The notes under the pieces: model-generated
What the model was told of the DNA's origin: nothing
The model's database searches: none
What the model saw: only the letters and a program-made list of their open reading frames with translations
Part shown: one piece after another, positions 34,480 through 45,202 of the stretch
How positions within the stretch are numbered: position 1 is the stretch's first letter
How the letters are laid out: each line of letters begins with the position of its first letter
Source of the DNA: Actinomycetota bacterium
GTDB taxonomy: Bacteria; Actinomycetota; Acidimicrobiia; Acidimicrobiales; Ilumatobacteraceae
DNA: 59,568 bases
Reading direction: 5' to 3'
Assembly: GCA_016871355.1 (NCBI GenBank)
Contig: VFZC01000016.1
Coordinates: 1-59,568, forward strand
Translations under genes and position numbers: made by a program

Positions 34480-35307
34480 TCAGGCGCCCCGACGGCTGAG
34501 GCGCTCGCGGAGGTCGTCGGCACCATGCTCGACGACCACCGGCATGCCGCCGTGCTGGAGCACTTCCATCGGAGCACCGTACGTGCGCTCGAGGAAGTAG
34601 GGCCGCAAGACCTCGTTCGGCGAACCATCGGCGATGACCGTGCGGTTGAAGCAGATGACTCGCGGCAAGTGAGCCGCCAAACCATTGAGATCGTGAGTGG
34701 TGAGCACGATCGCCACACCGTCTCCGTCGGGCGTGGCCTCGTTGAGGTCGGCCAGAACGTGCAGAACTTCGTGACGCGTGCGCACATCGACACCTGCGGT
34801 GGGTTCGTCGAGCACCAGGAGATCGGGCTTCTGCATGAGTGCTCGCGCGAGGAACACTCGCTGCTGTTGACCACCCGACAACTCGCGGATGTGTCGACCC
34901 GCGAGTCCGCCCAGACCCAGTCGTTCGAGCACTTCGTCGATCTCGCGGATCTCGGCCGCCGAGGTGCGGGGCCACCACGTACGCGAGGGTCGACTCATCG
35001 ACACCACTTCGCGCACGGTGACGGGAAAGTTCCAATCGACCGTCTCGAGTTGCGGCACGTACGCGAGGCGGAGACCGGCCTTGCGATGAACTTGGCCATG
35101 AACCGGCGCGAGTGCGCCAAGCAGAGCGCGCAGAACGGTGGTCTTGCCCGAACCCGACGGACCGACGATTCCGACGAACTCTCCAGGGACGATCGCGAAG
35201 TCGACTGCGTCGATGACCGTGCTCGAGCCATAGGCGCACGACACGTGATCGAACGCCACCAGTGGCTCACCCGCGAGTCGGGCCGGGGGAATGTCGACCT
35301 TGACCAC
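34480..35307 (-). CDS. znuC: Zinc/manganese ABC transporter, ATP-binding protein
   Basis: 275-aa ATPase. Walker A is GPSGSGKTT (residues ~49-57), the Q-loop PQLETVDWNFPVTV, the signature LSGGQQQR, Walker B LLVLDEPTAGVD, and the H-loop TTHDLNG. The Q-loop sequence VDWNFPVTVREVV is typical of the Mn/Zn ABC group. GTG 35307, 11 bp after the substrate-binding protein stop; no strong Shine-Dalgarno. Confidence 0.92.
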   Translation of the reverse strand: MVKVDIPPARLAGEPLVAFDHVSCAYGSSTVIDAVDFAIVPGEFVGIVGPSGSGKTTVLRALLGALAPVHGQVHRKAGLRLAYVPQLETVDWNFPVTVREVVSMSRPSRTWWPRTSAAEIREIDEVLERLGLGGLAGRHIRELSGGQQQRVFLARALMQKPDLLVLDEPTAGVDVRTRHEVLHVLADLNEATPDGDGVAIVLTTHDLNGLAAHLPRVICFNRTVIADGSPNEVLRPYFLERTYGAPMEVLQHGGMPVVVEHGADDLRERLSRRGA

Positions 35308-35318
35308 GAAAGAGCTCG

Positions 35319-36374
35319 TTACTGCGGATACACCGCGGTGTCGGGACCGACGTCGCTCACGTCGACGGATTTCAGAGCGCTGGCGTCACCACCGAGGGCT
35401 TCGACCATCGTCACGTAGTTGAAGCGCATGAGTCCGAGCCATGAGTGCTCGGGGTCGCCCGGCCCGCCCAGGAGATCGTCGTCGCGCAACACGTCGACGT
35501 AACGGACTCCGGTCTCGTTGCCGATCTGCTCGAGAACGGTCGACGGAAACACCTCGCTGCCGAAGACGGCCGACACACCGGTTTGCTTCACCTGATCGAT
35601 GAGGTCGGCGACTTCCTTGGCGGTCGGTTCGTCGAACGACGACGGCTGAATGGCGCCGATCACGGTCCAGCCGTACTCCTTGGCGAAATAGGCGTACGCG
35701 TCGTGATACGTGAGCAACTGACGCTTCTCGGACGCAATGGTGTCGGAGGCCGTGCGCACCGCTTCGCTCAACGCCTCGACCTTGAGCGCAAAGGCTTCGT
35801 AGTTGGCCTGATACGTGGCGGCGTTGTCACCGTCAGCGGCCGAGAGAGTGTCGCGGATGATGGCTGCGTACTCGAGTGCCATCGGCGGGTTGGTCCAGAG
35901 GTGCGGGTTGGGTTTGCCGCCCTCTTTCGGGAACGAGAAGTCGTACACGTACTCCGACGCCGGAAGAATCACCGTTCCGAGTTCGCAGATCACACTGCCC
36001 TCGCGCTGATTCGCTTCGGCCAGTTCCTTGGTGGGCTCTTCGAGCACCAAACCGTTGATGAACACCACATCGGCCGACTCGAGCGTGGCGGCCAAACTCG
36101 GCGGCGGTTCGTAGGTGTGGCTGTTGGTTCCTTCCGGAACGATGCCGGTGATCTCGGTGGGAGTTCCGGCGGCGATGTTCGCGGCGATGCTCGTGATGGG
36201 GGCGACCGTGGTGGCCACACGCACCGCGCGACCCGTGATCGGCGCCGGCAACGGACAGGCCTCGCTCACGTCGGGCGAGAACGTGTCCGATTCGTTGTCG
36301 CCACCGCAGGCGGCGAAGAGCAGTACAAGCGACAGTGAGTAGCCGAGGACAGATGGAGTGCGACGGGAAGCCAT
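35319..36374 (-). CDS. znuA: Metal ABC transporter, substrate-binding lipoprotein (ZnuA/TroA-like)
   Basis: 351-aa cluster A-I solute-binding lipoprotein; lipobox LFAAC with Cys23. Ligand histidines are H86 (GTNSHTYEPPPS), H158 (KPNPHLWTNP) and H224 (LLTYHDAYAYFAKEYG); the fourth ligand is likely an aspartate near 298-300. Three histidines favour zinc, but TroA-type proteins bind Zn or Mn. The His-rich loop of classical ZnuA is missing. ATG 36374 has TAGGGT six bases upstream. It heads the znuA-C-B operon. No recognisable Zur box was found upstream. Confidence 0.9.
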   Translation of the reverse strand: MASRRTPSVLGYSLSLVLLFAACGGDNESDTFSPDVSEACPLPAPITGRAVRVATTVAPITSIAANIAAGTPTEITGIVPEGTNSHTYEPPPSLAATLESADVVFINGLVLEEPTKELAEANQREGSVICELGTVILPASEYVYDFSFPKEGGKPNPHLWTNPPMALEYAAIIRDTLSAADGDNAATYQANYEAFALKVEALSEAVRTASDTIASEKRQLLTYHDAYAYFAKEYGWTVIGAIQPSSFDEPTAKEVADLIDQVKQTGVSAVFGSEVFPSTVLEQIGNETGVRYVDVLRDDDLLGGPGDPEHSWLGLMRFNYVTMVEALGGDASALKSVDVSDVGPDTAVYPQ

Positions 36375-36386
36375 GACGACACCCTA
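36375..36386 (-). promoter_or_regulatory. Candidate leaderless promoter of the znuACB operon
   Basis: TAGGGT on the minus strand (36386-36381) is followed by GTCGTC and then ATG 36374, which leaves no room for a Shine-Dalgarno after the expected transcription start. Confidence 0.45.
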
Positions 36387-36466
36387 TCGGGGACGAAAAG
36401 CCCCTGCTAGATCGGTGTTAGTTGAGCGACCCGGGCGGCTTTGGTCGACCCGGGCGTCCGACTCGA

Positions 36467-38032
<1,566 letters not shown>

Positions 38033-38066
38033 GACCGAATCGTAGAGGTCACCTAGGCTCGCCGTC
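38033..38066. promoter_or_regulatory. 34-bp compact divergent promoter
   Basis: Minus: TACGAT (38044-38039), then TCGGTC, then ATG 38032. Plus: TAGGCT (38054-38059), then seven bases, then ATG 38067. The boxes are 9 bp apart back to back. A -35 for either would lie over the other gene's start codon, so the two polymerases should exclude each other. Confidence 0.5.
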
Positions 38067-38753
38067 ATGGCGGGACGAGCATTCGATGCGGTGATGTTCG
38101 ACCTCGACGACACCCTCATCGATTGGTGGGGATCACTCACCCGCTGCCTCGAATCCTTCGCCGACGACGATGACGTCGCGGCCGCGCACGCGTACATCCG
38201 CCAGAACTTCTGGGAGTCGCATCCCGATCACGACTTCGTGTGGCATCGCAACACCTGGCAACTCTGGGAAGCCCGCCAGCGGTTGTGGCACGAGATCTTC
38301 GCCCATCGACACGAAGACGATCGGCGCATCATGCTCGACCGCTTCGAAGAGAACCTCTGGGTCGGCTTCTTCCCCGACGTCGTTCCGATGCTCGATCACC
38401 TCGTACACGAGATTCGCCTGGCCGTACTCACCAACAACGAGTACGTCGAACGCGAGATCAAACGACTCCGCCTGCACGACTGGTTCGAGTTCGCCCTGTT
38501 TCCGGGTGCTCCCCTCAAGCCCGACCCGACTGCTTTTCTCGCCGGCTGCGAACGCCTCGGACTCGAGCCGGCGCGTGTCGCGTACGTCGGTGATTCGGTT
38601 CGGGCCGACGTGCTCGGCGCGGCCGCGGCCGGGCTCACGCCGATCTGGATCGACCGCTGGAACGACCCGTGGCCCGATCGGCCGGCTCAGGTGCGTCGTA
38701 TCACGTCGTTCGACGAATTGCCCGCGGTGCTCGGAGTGAACGCGTCGACATGA
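38067..38753 (+). CDS. HAD-superfamily hydrolase
   Basis: 228-aa HAD phosphatase-like protein with a C1 cap. Motif I is MFDLDDTLIDWWGS (both aspartates present), motif II LAVLTNNEYVE, motif III lysine in PLKPDPTAF, and motif IV VAYVGDSVRADVLGAAAAGLTPIWIDRW. The active site is complete, and the late motif is like pyrimidine nucleotidase (YjjG) and haloacid dehalogenase relatives. Substrate unknown. Leaderless ATG 38067, divergent from the acyl-CoA synthetase gene. Confidence 0.88.
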   Translation: MAGRAFDAVMFDLDDTLIDWWGSLTRCLESFADDDDVAAAHAYIRQNFWESHPDHDFVWHRNTWQLWEARQRLWHEIFAHRHEDDRRIMLDRFEENLWVGFFPDVVPMLDHLVHEIRLAVLTNNEYVEREIKRLRLHDWFEFALFPGAPLKPDPTAFLAGCERLGLEPARVAYVGDSVRADVLGAAAAGLTPIWIDRWNDPWPDRPAQVRRITSFDELPAVLGVNAST

Positions 38754-38756
38754 CGC

Positions 38757-39974
38757 TCAGCCGCGGACGCGCTGCGTCTCGGCCCACGACATTCCCTGCA
38801 GCACGTCGACATCGTGCGGCAATCCGAGAACGCGCTCGGCCACGATGTTCCGTTGCACCTCGCCGGTGCCACCGCCGATCGTGAGTGCTCGGGCGAACAT
38901 GTACCCGTCGAACCATCCGGGGTGATCGAGCGACCGCAGGCCCACGCCGCCACCGCCACCCAGACCGTTGTGCTGACCACGCTGCGAGCCGTCGAGAGTC
39001 TGATGAAGCATCCCGTGCGCACCGAGGATGTCGCGCGCCACTTCCATCACGTGCTGGCCGTGTTCGTCGGCCAGAACCTTGCGAATACTCGCTTCCGGGC
39101 CGGGCTGTTCACCGCGCAACCGAGCCGAGAGCGTGCGCAGGCGGATGAGATCGAGCACGGTGTGTTCGATGTAGATGCGTGCGAGGCGCTGACGCAGGTT
39201 GGGGTCGGACACCGGACCCCGTTCGCGCACCGCGTCGAGCATCTCCAACGCCGTGGGTCCGCTCCCCCACAGCACACCGCCGGTGGAGAGCGACACGCGC
39301 TCGTTTCCGAGGGTGACCTTGGCCAGTCGCCAGCCGTCTCCTTCGGCGCCCACCAAGTTGGCGGCCGGCAGACGTACGTCGGTGAAGAACACTTCGTTGA
39401 ACGTTTGCGCGCCGGTCATCTCGCGAATGGGACGGATCTCGATACCGGGCGTGTCCATCGGGCAGATGAAGTACGAGACGCCCTTGTGTTTGGGCGACTC
39501 GGAATCGGTGCGCGCGATGAGGATGCCGTACTTCGCGTGCTGTGCTCCGCTCGTCCAGATCTTCTGGCCGTTCACCACGTATTCGTCGCCGTCACGCACT
39601 GCGCGAGTTCCGAGATTGGCGAGATCGCTTCCGCTACCCGGCTCACTGAACAACTGGCACCAGAACTCTTCGCCCGACAACAGCGGCAACAAGTAGCGCT
39701 TCTTCTGTTCGTCGGTGCCGGCGTACACGATCGTGGGCCCGGCCCAGCCGATTCCGATCGGGTTGGCCGGTCGGCGCACACCGGCCTTCGACAATTCGTC
39801 GTCGATCACGATCTGATGAATCGGATCGGCACCGAGTCCGTACGGGGCCGGCCAGTGCGGTGCGACGTAGCCGGCCTCGGCGAGTTGGCGACCGGTGGGC
39901 TGCGGATGAGCCGCGAGCCAATCACGAACCGCTTGTCGTCGTGGATCGTCGGCGCCGGGAACTTCGAACTCCAT
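38757..39974 (-). CDS. Acyl-CoA dehydrogenase
   Basis: 405-aa flavoprotein. PIGIGWAGPTIVYAGTDEQKKRYLLPLLSGEEFWCQLFSEPGSGSDLANLGTRA is the substrate/FAD-binding middle. YVVNGQKIWTSGAQHAKYGILIARTD follows, and the C-terminal helical domain ends IGGGTGEVQRNIVAERVLGLP. The catalytic glutamate position is not clear, as in many bacterial steroid- or branched-chain-type dehydrogenases that work as heterotetramers. ATG 39974; convergent with the HAD gene and divergent from the second acyl-CoA synthetase. Confidence 0.9.
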   Translation of the reverse strand: MEFEVPGADDPRRQAVRDWLAAHPQPTGRQLAEAGYVAPHWPAPYGLGADPIHQIVIDDELSKAGVRRPANPIGIGWAGPTIVYAGTDEQKKRYLLPLLSGEEFWCQLFSEPGSGSDLANLGTRAVRDGDEYVVNGQKIWTSGAQHAKYGILIARTDSESPKHKGVSYFICPMDTPGIEIRPIREMTGAQTFNEVFFTDVRLPAANLVGAEGDGWRLAKVTLGNERVSLSTGGVLWGSGPTALEMLDAVRERGPVSDPNLRQRLARIYIEHTVLDLIRLRTLSARLRGEQPGPEASIRKVLADEHGQHVMEVARDILGAHGMLHQTLDGSQRGQHNGLGGGGGVGLRSLDHPGWFDGYMFARALTIGGGTGEVQRNIVAERVLGLPHDVDVLQGMSWAETQRVRG

Positions 39975-40006
39975 CGAAAGAACACGCTAGGCGTACGCTC
40001 GTTCGA
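39975..40006. promoter_or_regulatory. 32-bp compact divergent promoter
   Basis: Minus: TAGCGT (39989-39984) nine bases before ATG 39974. Plus: TACGCT (39994-39999) seven bases before ATG 40007. Only 4 bp separate the two boxes. Confidence 0.5.
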
Positions 40007-41614
40007 ATGACGAGCGCCGAGTGGAACTTCGCCGACATCTGGGAATTCGTGGCCCAGCGACTGCCCGATGCGCCGGCCCAGGAGTTCGAGGACACACTCC
40101 ACACCTGGCACGACTTCGACCGTCGCGCATCCGGTGTGGCCGCCACACTGCTGGCCGCCGGCGTGAAGCGTCAGGACAAGATCGCGCAGTACCTGTACAA
40201 CTGCCCGCAGTACCTCGAGAGCATCTTCGCCGCCTTCAAGATCGGCTTGGCGCCGGTCAACACCAACTACCGCTACACCGCCGATGAACTCGTCTACATC
40301 TGGGACAACGCCGATGTGGTGGCCGTGGTCTTCCACGGCTGCTTCAGCGACCTGGTCGACTCGGTTCGCTCGCGAGTCCCGCGCGTCACCACCTGGTTGT
40401 GGGTCGATGACGGCACCGCACCGTGTCCGTCGTGGGCGATCGATTACGAAACGGCCGCCACCGACACCCGTTCATCGACTGCGCCGTGGTCGCGCTCGGG
40501 TGACGATCTCCTCCTTCTGTACACCGGTGGCACGACGGGCTTCCCCAAGGGCGTGATGTGGCGCCAGGAAGATCTCTTCCTCGCCCTCGACAGTTCGAAC
40601 AAGAACCGTCTGCCCGAACGACCCGACCGGGACGCTCTGGCCCAACGCCTCGGCAAGCCCGGCCCGCGCAATTTGCCGGCCGCCCCGCTCATGCATGGCA
40701 CCGGGCTGTTCAACGCGATGAGCAACTTGATGATCGGCGGCAGCGTGATCACCATGCCGTCGCGACGCTTCGAGGCCGAACTGCTCCTCGACACGATCGA
40801 AGAGAAGCGCATCAATTCGATGTCGATCGTCGGCGACGCGTTCGCCAAACCGATCCTGCGCACCCTCGAGGCCGACATCGGCAAGTGGGACATCTCGAGT
40901 CTGCGCGTGATCATCTCGAGCGGTGTGATGTTCTCGGCTGAGACCAAAGCCGGACTGCTCCGTTACAACTCGCGGCTCATCATGGTCGACTCGCTCGGTT
41001 CCTCCGAAGCGATCGGCATGGCCACCAGTACCACCACCGCCGACGGTGCCGCCGACACCGCCAAGTTCGCCCTCGGGCCCAACACCAAGGTGCTCACCGA
41101 GGACGGACGCGAAATCGTGCCCGGATCGGGCGAACTCGGGCGCGTCGCACTCCGCGGCCACACACCCATTGGTTATTACAAGGACGAAGCGAAGTCGGCC
41201 GCCACGTTCCAGGTGATCGACGGAACTCGTTGGTCGATTCCGGGCGACTGGGCTTCGGTCGAAGTCGATGGCACCGTGCGACTGCTCGGACGCGGCAGTC
41301 AATGCATCAACACCGGCGGCGAAAAGGTGTACCCCGAAGAGGTCGAAGAAGTTCTCAAGCTGCATCCGTCCGTCGCCGACGCCGCCGTGGTCGGTGTTCC
41401 CGACGAACGGTTCGGCCAGGCCATCACCGCACTCGTCGAAGCCCTGCCCGGGCAAGCCGTCGACGAAGCCGCGTTGATCGCCCACGTGAAGTCGCGCCTG
41501 GCCAGTTACAAGGCTCCCAAACGCGTTCTGCCCATCCAGTCGGTGGGCCGTGCCGGTAACGGCAAACTCGATTACAAGTCGCTGACTGCTCGTGCCCGCC
41601 AGGTGCTGGGCTAG
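40007..41614 (+). CDS. Acyl-CoA synthetase (AMP-forming)
   Basis: 535-aa ANL ligase of the FadD3/steroid-acid-type group. A3 motif LLYTGGTTGFPKGVMWRQED, with the MWRQED extension frequent in actinobacterial ligases for large acids. A5 is DSLGSSEAIGMA, A8 LGRGSQCINTGGEKVYPEEVEEVL, and A10 lysine in GNGKLDYKSL. It activates an unknown acid. ATG 40007 appears leaderless. It is followed 54 bp later by an SDR and an acyl-CoA dehydrogenase on the same strand, giving a catabolic run. Confidence 0.91.
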   Translation: MTSAEWNFADIWEFVAQRLPDAPAQEFEDTLHTWHDFDRRASGVAATLLAAGVKRQDKIAQYLYNCPQYLESIFAAFKIGLAPVNTNYRYTADELVYIWDNADVVAVVFHGCFSDLVDSVRSRVPRVTTWLWVDDGTAPCPSWAIDYETAATDTRSSTAPWSRSGDDLLLLYTGGTTGFPKGVMWRQEDLFLALDSSNKNRLPERPDRDALAQRLGKPGPRNLPAAPLMHGTGLFNAMSNLMIGGSVITMPSRRFEAELLLDTIEEKRINSMSIVGDAFAKPILRTLEADIGKWDISSLRVIISSGVMFSAETKAGLLRYNSRLIMVDSLGSSEAIGMATSTTTADGAADTAKFALGPNTKVLTEDGREIVPGSGELGRVALRGHTPIGYYKDEAKSAATFQVIDGTRWSIPGDWASVEVDGTVRLLGRGSQCINTGGEKVYPEEVEEVLKLHPSVADAAVVGVPDERFGQAITALVEALPGQAVDEAALIAHVKSRLASYKAPKRVLPIQSVGRAGNGKLDYKSLTARARQVLG

Positions 41615-41668
41615 TTTCAGCGCTCGTTCTCGATCCCCCGAACATCACATCAGTCAGGAAGTACTCAC

Positions 41669-42562
41669 ATGTCCCAGCTCGGATACGACGGCAAAGTAGC
41701 GATCATCACCGGAGCCGGCGGCGGACTCGGTCGCCAGCACGCTCTTCTCATGGCCAGCCGCGGTGCGTTGATCGTGGTCAACGATCTCGGTGGTTCGGTC
41801 GACGGCACCGGCGCGAGCACGATGGCCGCTGAGAAGGTGGTCGACGAGATCAAGGCCCTCGGTGGCGAGGCCGTGGCCGACACCAATTCGGTCGCCACTC
41901 CTGAAGGTGGCGAAGCCATCGTCCAGACCGCCATCGACACGTTCGGTCGCGTCGACATCGTCGTCAACAACGCCGGCATCCTGCGCGACAAAGCGTTCCA
42001 CAACATGGAGCCCGATCTGCTCAATCCGGTTCTCGACGTGCACTTGAAGGGCGCGTTCTACGTGACCAAGCCGGCGTTCGTGAAGATGCGCGAGCAGGGT
42101 TACGGCCGCATCATCTCCACGTCATCGGCCGCCGGCGTGTTCGGCAACTTCGGTCAGACCAACTACGGCGCGGCCAAGATGGGTCTGGTCGGCTTCACCC
42201 GCGTGCTCGCCGTCGAAGGTGCGCGCAACAACATCAAGGCCAACGCCATCGCCCCGCTCGCTCTCACGCGCATGACCGAGAACATCATGGGCGGCTTGGC
42301 CGACAAACTCGATCCGGGTCTGGTGTCGCCGTTGGTGGCGTTCCTCGCGCACGAGGACTGCCCGGTGTCGGGTCAGACGTTCTCGGTGGGCGGCGGCCGC
42401 GTGGCCCACGTGTTCATCGGCGAAACCCAGGGTTACTTCAACTCGAACCTCACCCTCGAAGACGTGCAGGCCAACTGGGGAACCATCACCGATCAGAAGG
42501 GTTACGCGGTTCCCAACAACCTCGGCGAGGAAACCGCCATGTTCCTCCCGTTCTTCAAGTAG
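41669..42562 (+). CDS. SDR oxidoreductase, (3R)-hydroxyacyl-CoA dehydrogenase-like
   Basis: 297-aa SDR similar in plan to the one at 22299. TGAGGGLG cofactor loop, VVNDLGGSVDGTG, NNAGILRDKAFHNM, catalytic Ser in STSSAAG and YGAAK. The C-terminal extension (FIGETQGYFNSNLTLEDVQANWGTITDQKGY) is like HSD17B4-type dehydrogenases. AGGAAG lies seven bases before ATG 41669, so this gene has a normal leader. It is 10 bp upstream of the acyl-CoA dehydrogenase gene. Confidence 0.9.
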   Translation: MSQLGYDGKVAIITGAGGGLGRQHALLMASRGALIVVNDLGGSVDGTGASTMAAEKVVDEIKALGGEAVADTNSVATPEGGEAIVQTAIDTFGRVDIVVNNAGILRDKAFHNMEPDLLNPVLDVHLKGAFYVTKPAFVKMREQGYGRIISTSSAAGVFGNFGQTNYGAAKMGLVGFTRVLAVEGARNNIKANAIAPLALTRMTENIMGGLADKLDPGLVSPLVAFLAHEDCPVSGQTFSVGGGRVAHVFIGETQGYFNSNLTLEDVQANWGTITDQKGYAVPNNLGEETAMFLPFFK

Positions 42563-42572
42563 ACATCGTTCC

Positions 42573-43682
42573 ATGATCAGCGTCGAAGAGTTCGGGCAGC
42601 AGGCGGCCGCATGGCTCGCCGCCAACAAACATCTGGCGCCCCGCGACTACGGCGCGATTTGTCCACCCGATCTCGTCGAACAAGGCCTGGCCTGGCAGAA
42701 GCACCTCTACGCCTCGGGCAAGGCGGGTATTCATTGGCCAGCCGACGTGGGTGGCCAGGGTCTCACCCCGGCCCATCAGGCGCAGTGGCTTCTCGAGTGC
42801 GCTCTGGCGGGCGTGCCCGGCGTGTTCAACATGGTCGGACTCGTCTTGGCCGGTGGCGCCATTCAGAAGTTCGGCTCCGACGAACAAAAGACGCATCATC
42901 TGAACGCCACGTTGCGTGGCGACCACGTGTGGTGTCAGTTGTTCAGCGAACCGGGTGCCGGTAGCGACCTCGGCTCACTCAGCACGAAGGCCGAACGCGA
43001 TGGTGACCGTTACATCGTGAACGGACAGAAAGTGTGGTGCTCGGGCGGTCGCTACAGCAATTGGGGCATCCTCATGGCTCGCACCAATCCTGAAGCACCC
43101 AAGCACGACGGCATCTCGTTCTTCCTTCTCGACATGAGCCTGCCCGGAATCGACATTCGTCCGCTCAAGCAGATGACCGGCGAAGCCGAATTCGACGAAG
43201 TGTTCTTCACCGACGTTCAGGTTCCCGCCGATGCGCTCATCGGCCCGTTGCACGGCGGCTGGGGTGTCGGTATGGCGGTGCTCACGTCCGAGCGCGGTCA
43301 CATCGGCACGAGCATCATCTCGCTCGAGCGTCGACTCGACTCGATCGCTCGTCTCGCCGAAGGCCGCGACTTGTCACCGCTCGAACGTCAAGAACTCGCC
43401 GGTTTGCTCTCGAAGGGCATGGCGTACAAGGCGATGGCGCAACGCCAGGGTCCGGTGGCGTCCACCGCGGCCTCGCTCATGAAACTCGGTATCACCGAGA
43501 TGATGTTCGACGTGGCGATGTTGCGCGCCGACTTCTCCGGTGCGGCCGCCACACTCGATGGTCCCGACGCATTCGGTCTGCTGGCCGCGCCCGGTGGTCG
43601 TATCGCCGGTGGCACCAGTCAGGTTCAGCGCAACATCATCGGCGAGCGTTTGCTGGGCTTACCGCGCGAACCCAAGGGCTGA
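42573..43682 (+). CDS. Acyl-CoA dehydrogenase
   Basis: 369-aa dehydrogenase, on the short side for the family. WCQLFSEPGAGSDLGSLSTKAERDGDRYIVNGQKVWCSGGRYSNWGILMART is the FAD/substrate region, and PGGRIAGGTSQVQRNIIGERLLGLP the C-terminal end. The N-terminal domain is compact. With the SDR and ligase upstream it would supply the first oxidation step of the same pathway. ATG 42573; a weak ribosome-binding region. Confidence 0.9.
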   Translation: MISVEEFGQQAAAWLAANKHLAPRDYGAICPPDLVEQGLAWQKHLYASGKAGIHWPADVGGQGLTPAHQAQWLLECALAGVPGVFNMVGLVLAGGAIQKFGSDEQKTHHLNATLRGDHVWCQLFSEPGAGSDLGSLSTKAERDGDRYIVNGQKVWCSGGRYSNWGILMARTNPEAPKHDGISFFLLDMSLPGIDIRPLKQMTGEAEFDEVFFTDVQVPADALIGPLHGGWGVGMAVLTSERGHIGTSIISLERRLDSIARLAEGRDLSPLERQELAGLLSKGMAYKAMAQRQGPVASTAASLMKLGITEMMFDVAMLRADFSGAAATLDGPDAFGLLAAPGGRIAGGTSQVQRNIIGERLLGLPREPKG

Positions 43683-43784
43683 CGTCACACCTGGTGAGGG
43701 TCGCCATCGCGGCGTTCCCCGCAGAACTCGATGAAGACGGCCGTACACTGACGGTTTCGCAATCTTCCGAGTGAGACACCAACC
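43683..43784 (+). promoter_or_regulatory. Promoter region of the hydrolase gene
   Basis: TACACT at 43744-43749 is a -10 candidate that leaves a leader of about 30 nt before GTG 43785. No strong Shine-Dalgarno. The rest of the 102-bp gap shows nothing recognisable. Confidence 0.35.
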
Positions 43785-44627
43785 GTGAAAGTCGCATCCA
43801 CCAACGGCGTCAAGGTCGAACTGCACGATCTGGGCGGCATCGGGCCCAACATGCTCCTGTCGCACGCCAACGGCTTCCATGGCCTGTGCTGGACCCCGGT
43901 GGCGTCACATCTCACCCGTCGGTTCCATTGCTATTCGTTCGATCATCGTGGCCACGGTGACACCGCGTTGCCCAAGGACTGGAAGGTCGCCTGGGCTGGT
44001 TACGGCGCCGATGCGCAGGCCGCCGCCAAGGCCGTCCACGAGAAGGGCGGCATCATCGGTGTGGGCCACTCGATGGGTGGCGCGTCTCTCCTGTTGGCCG
44101 CACTCAAGGATCCATCGCTCTTCCGCGGATTGTTGTTGTACGAACCGATCGTTCCGCCGGCCGACATGAAGATGCCCGCCAATCGGCCCAACAACTTGGC
44201 CGACGGTGCGGCGCGTCGCAAGGCGTCGTTCAAAAATTTCGACGAGGCCACCAAGAACTTCGGCTCGAAGATGCCGATGTCGTCGTTCGCGCCCGAAGCA
44301 CTCGAGGCGTACGTGCGCGGCGGCTTCCGCAAGGGTGACGACGGCCAGGTTCATCTCAAGTGCTCACCTGCACTCGAAGCCGAGAACTTCCGCAATCCGC
44401 ACATTCCCAATCTCTGGAAGAAGTTGACCGACATCACCATTCCGGTGTGGGTGTTGAGTGGTCACCCCGAGCCGTTCCAGGCGTCGGGTTGGGCCGAGGC
44501 CGTGGCCGATCGTCTGCCCAAGGGCAATCACATCGAGTACAGCGACCTCGATCACTTCGGTCCGTTCGTCGATCCGGCCCGTATCGCGCGCATCATCGAC
44601 ACCTTCGCCGACACCCTCGAGCCCTGA
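43785..44627 (+). CDS. Alpha/beta hydrolase
   Basis: 280-aa hydrolase. LLSHANGFHGLCW replaces the usual HG oxyanion motif, SFDHRGHGDT follows, the nucleophile elbow is GVGHSMGGA (S96), and a C-terminal DLDHFGPF supplies the histidine. The SHANGFH form is frequent in a group annotated as epoxide hydrolase- or lipase-like proteins. Cytoplasmic. GTG 43785. It is 3 bp before the PAP2 phosphatase gene. Confidence 0.85.
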   Translation: MKVASTNGVKVELHDLGGIGPNMLLSHANGFHGLCWTPVASHLTRRFHCYSFDHRGHGDTALPKDWKVAWAGYGADAQAAAKAVHEKGGIIGVGHSMGGASLLLAALKDPSLFRGLLLYEPIVPPADMKMPANRPNNLADGAARRKASFKNFDEATKNFGSKMPMSSFAPEALEAYVRGGFRKGDDGQVHLKCSPALEAENFRNPHIPNLWKKLTDITIPVWVLSGHPEPFQASGWAEAVADRLPKGNHIEYSDLDHFGPFVDPARIARIIDTFADTLEP

Positions 44628-44630
44628 TCG

Positions 44631-45185
44631 ATGAACGCTCGCGGTGCCGCCGACTTCGGACCCCGCGTGGCCGCGTTCGACACGATCATCGACGAACGGC
44701 TCGAACCTCTTCGTCACGATCCGCGCGCCGCTCGTGTGTTCACCGCGGCCAGCCACCTCGGCGACTGGAGTCTCATCTGGCATCTGGTGGGCGTGGCCCG
44801 CGGCCTCACGAGTTCGAAGCGGGCCGATCAGGCGGTGGTGTTGTCGGCACTGCTCGGCGCCGAATCACTCATCGTGAATCAAGGTGTGAAGCGACTCTTC
44901 ACGCGCGAGCGCCCCACCGACTCCGGTGACGATCGTTTCGAGGTGCGCACTCCGTCCACGAGCAGCTTCCCGAGCGGGCACGCCAGTGCGGCCGCTTTCG
45001 CCGCCACCGTGCTCACCACGCTCGACGGCAAGAAGTCGGCGCCGTTGTGGTTCGGACTGGCCGGCATCGTCGGCACCAGTCGCGCCTTCGTCCGCATTCA
45101 TCACGCGTCCGACGTGATCGGTGGTGCCGTGGTCGGTGTCGGACTCGGGCTTCTCGTCCGCCCGCTCGTAAAGCGCTTGCGCTGA
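44631..45185 (+). CDS. PAP2-family phosphatase
   Basis: 184-aa membrane phosphatase. The three PAP2 motifs are KRLFTRERP, PSGHASAAAF, and SRAFVRIHHASDVIGG, with the catalytic histidines in place. Four to five helices are predicted. It would act on phosphatidate or polyprenyl phosphates, and phosphatidate phosphatase activity would suit the WS/DGAT lipid gene nearby, but that link is inference. ATG 44631. Confidence 0.88.
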   Translation: MNARGAADFGPRVAAFDTIIDERLEPLRHDPRAARVFTAASHLGDWSLIWHLVGVARGLTSSKRADQAVVLSALLGAESLIVNQGVKRLFTRERPTDSGDDRFEVRTPSTSSFPSGHASAAAFAATVLTTLDGKKSAPLWFGLAGIVGTSRAFVRIHHASDVIGGAVVGVGLGLLVRPLVKRLR

Positions 45186-45202
45186 GAACTGAAAGGATCA
45201 CG

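Noticed and set aside
36389..36404. Hairpin GGGGACGAAAAGCCCC as a terminator upstream of znuA
   Set aside because: Four base pairs only and no T-run on either strand.
36381..36466. Zur-type operator for the znu genes
   Set aside because: No AT-rich palindrome resembling a Zur box was found.
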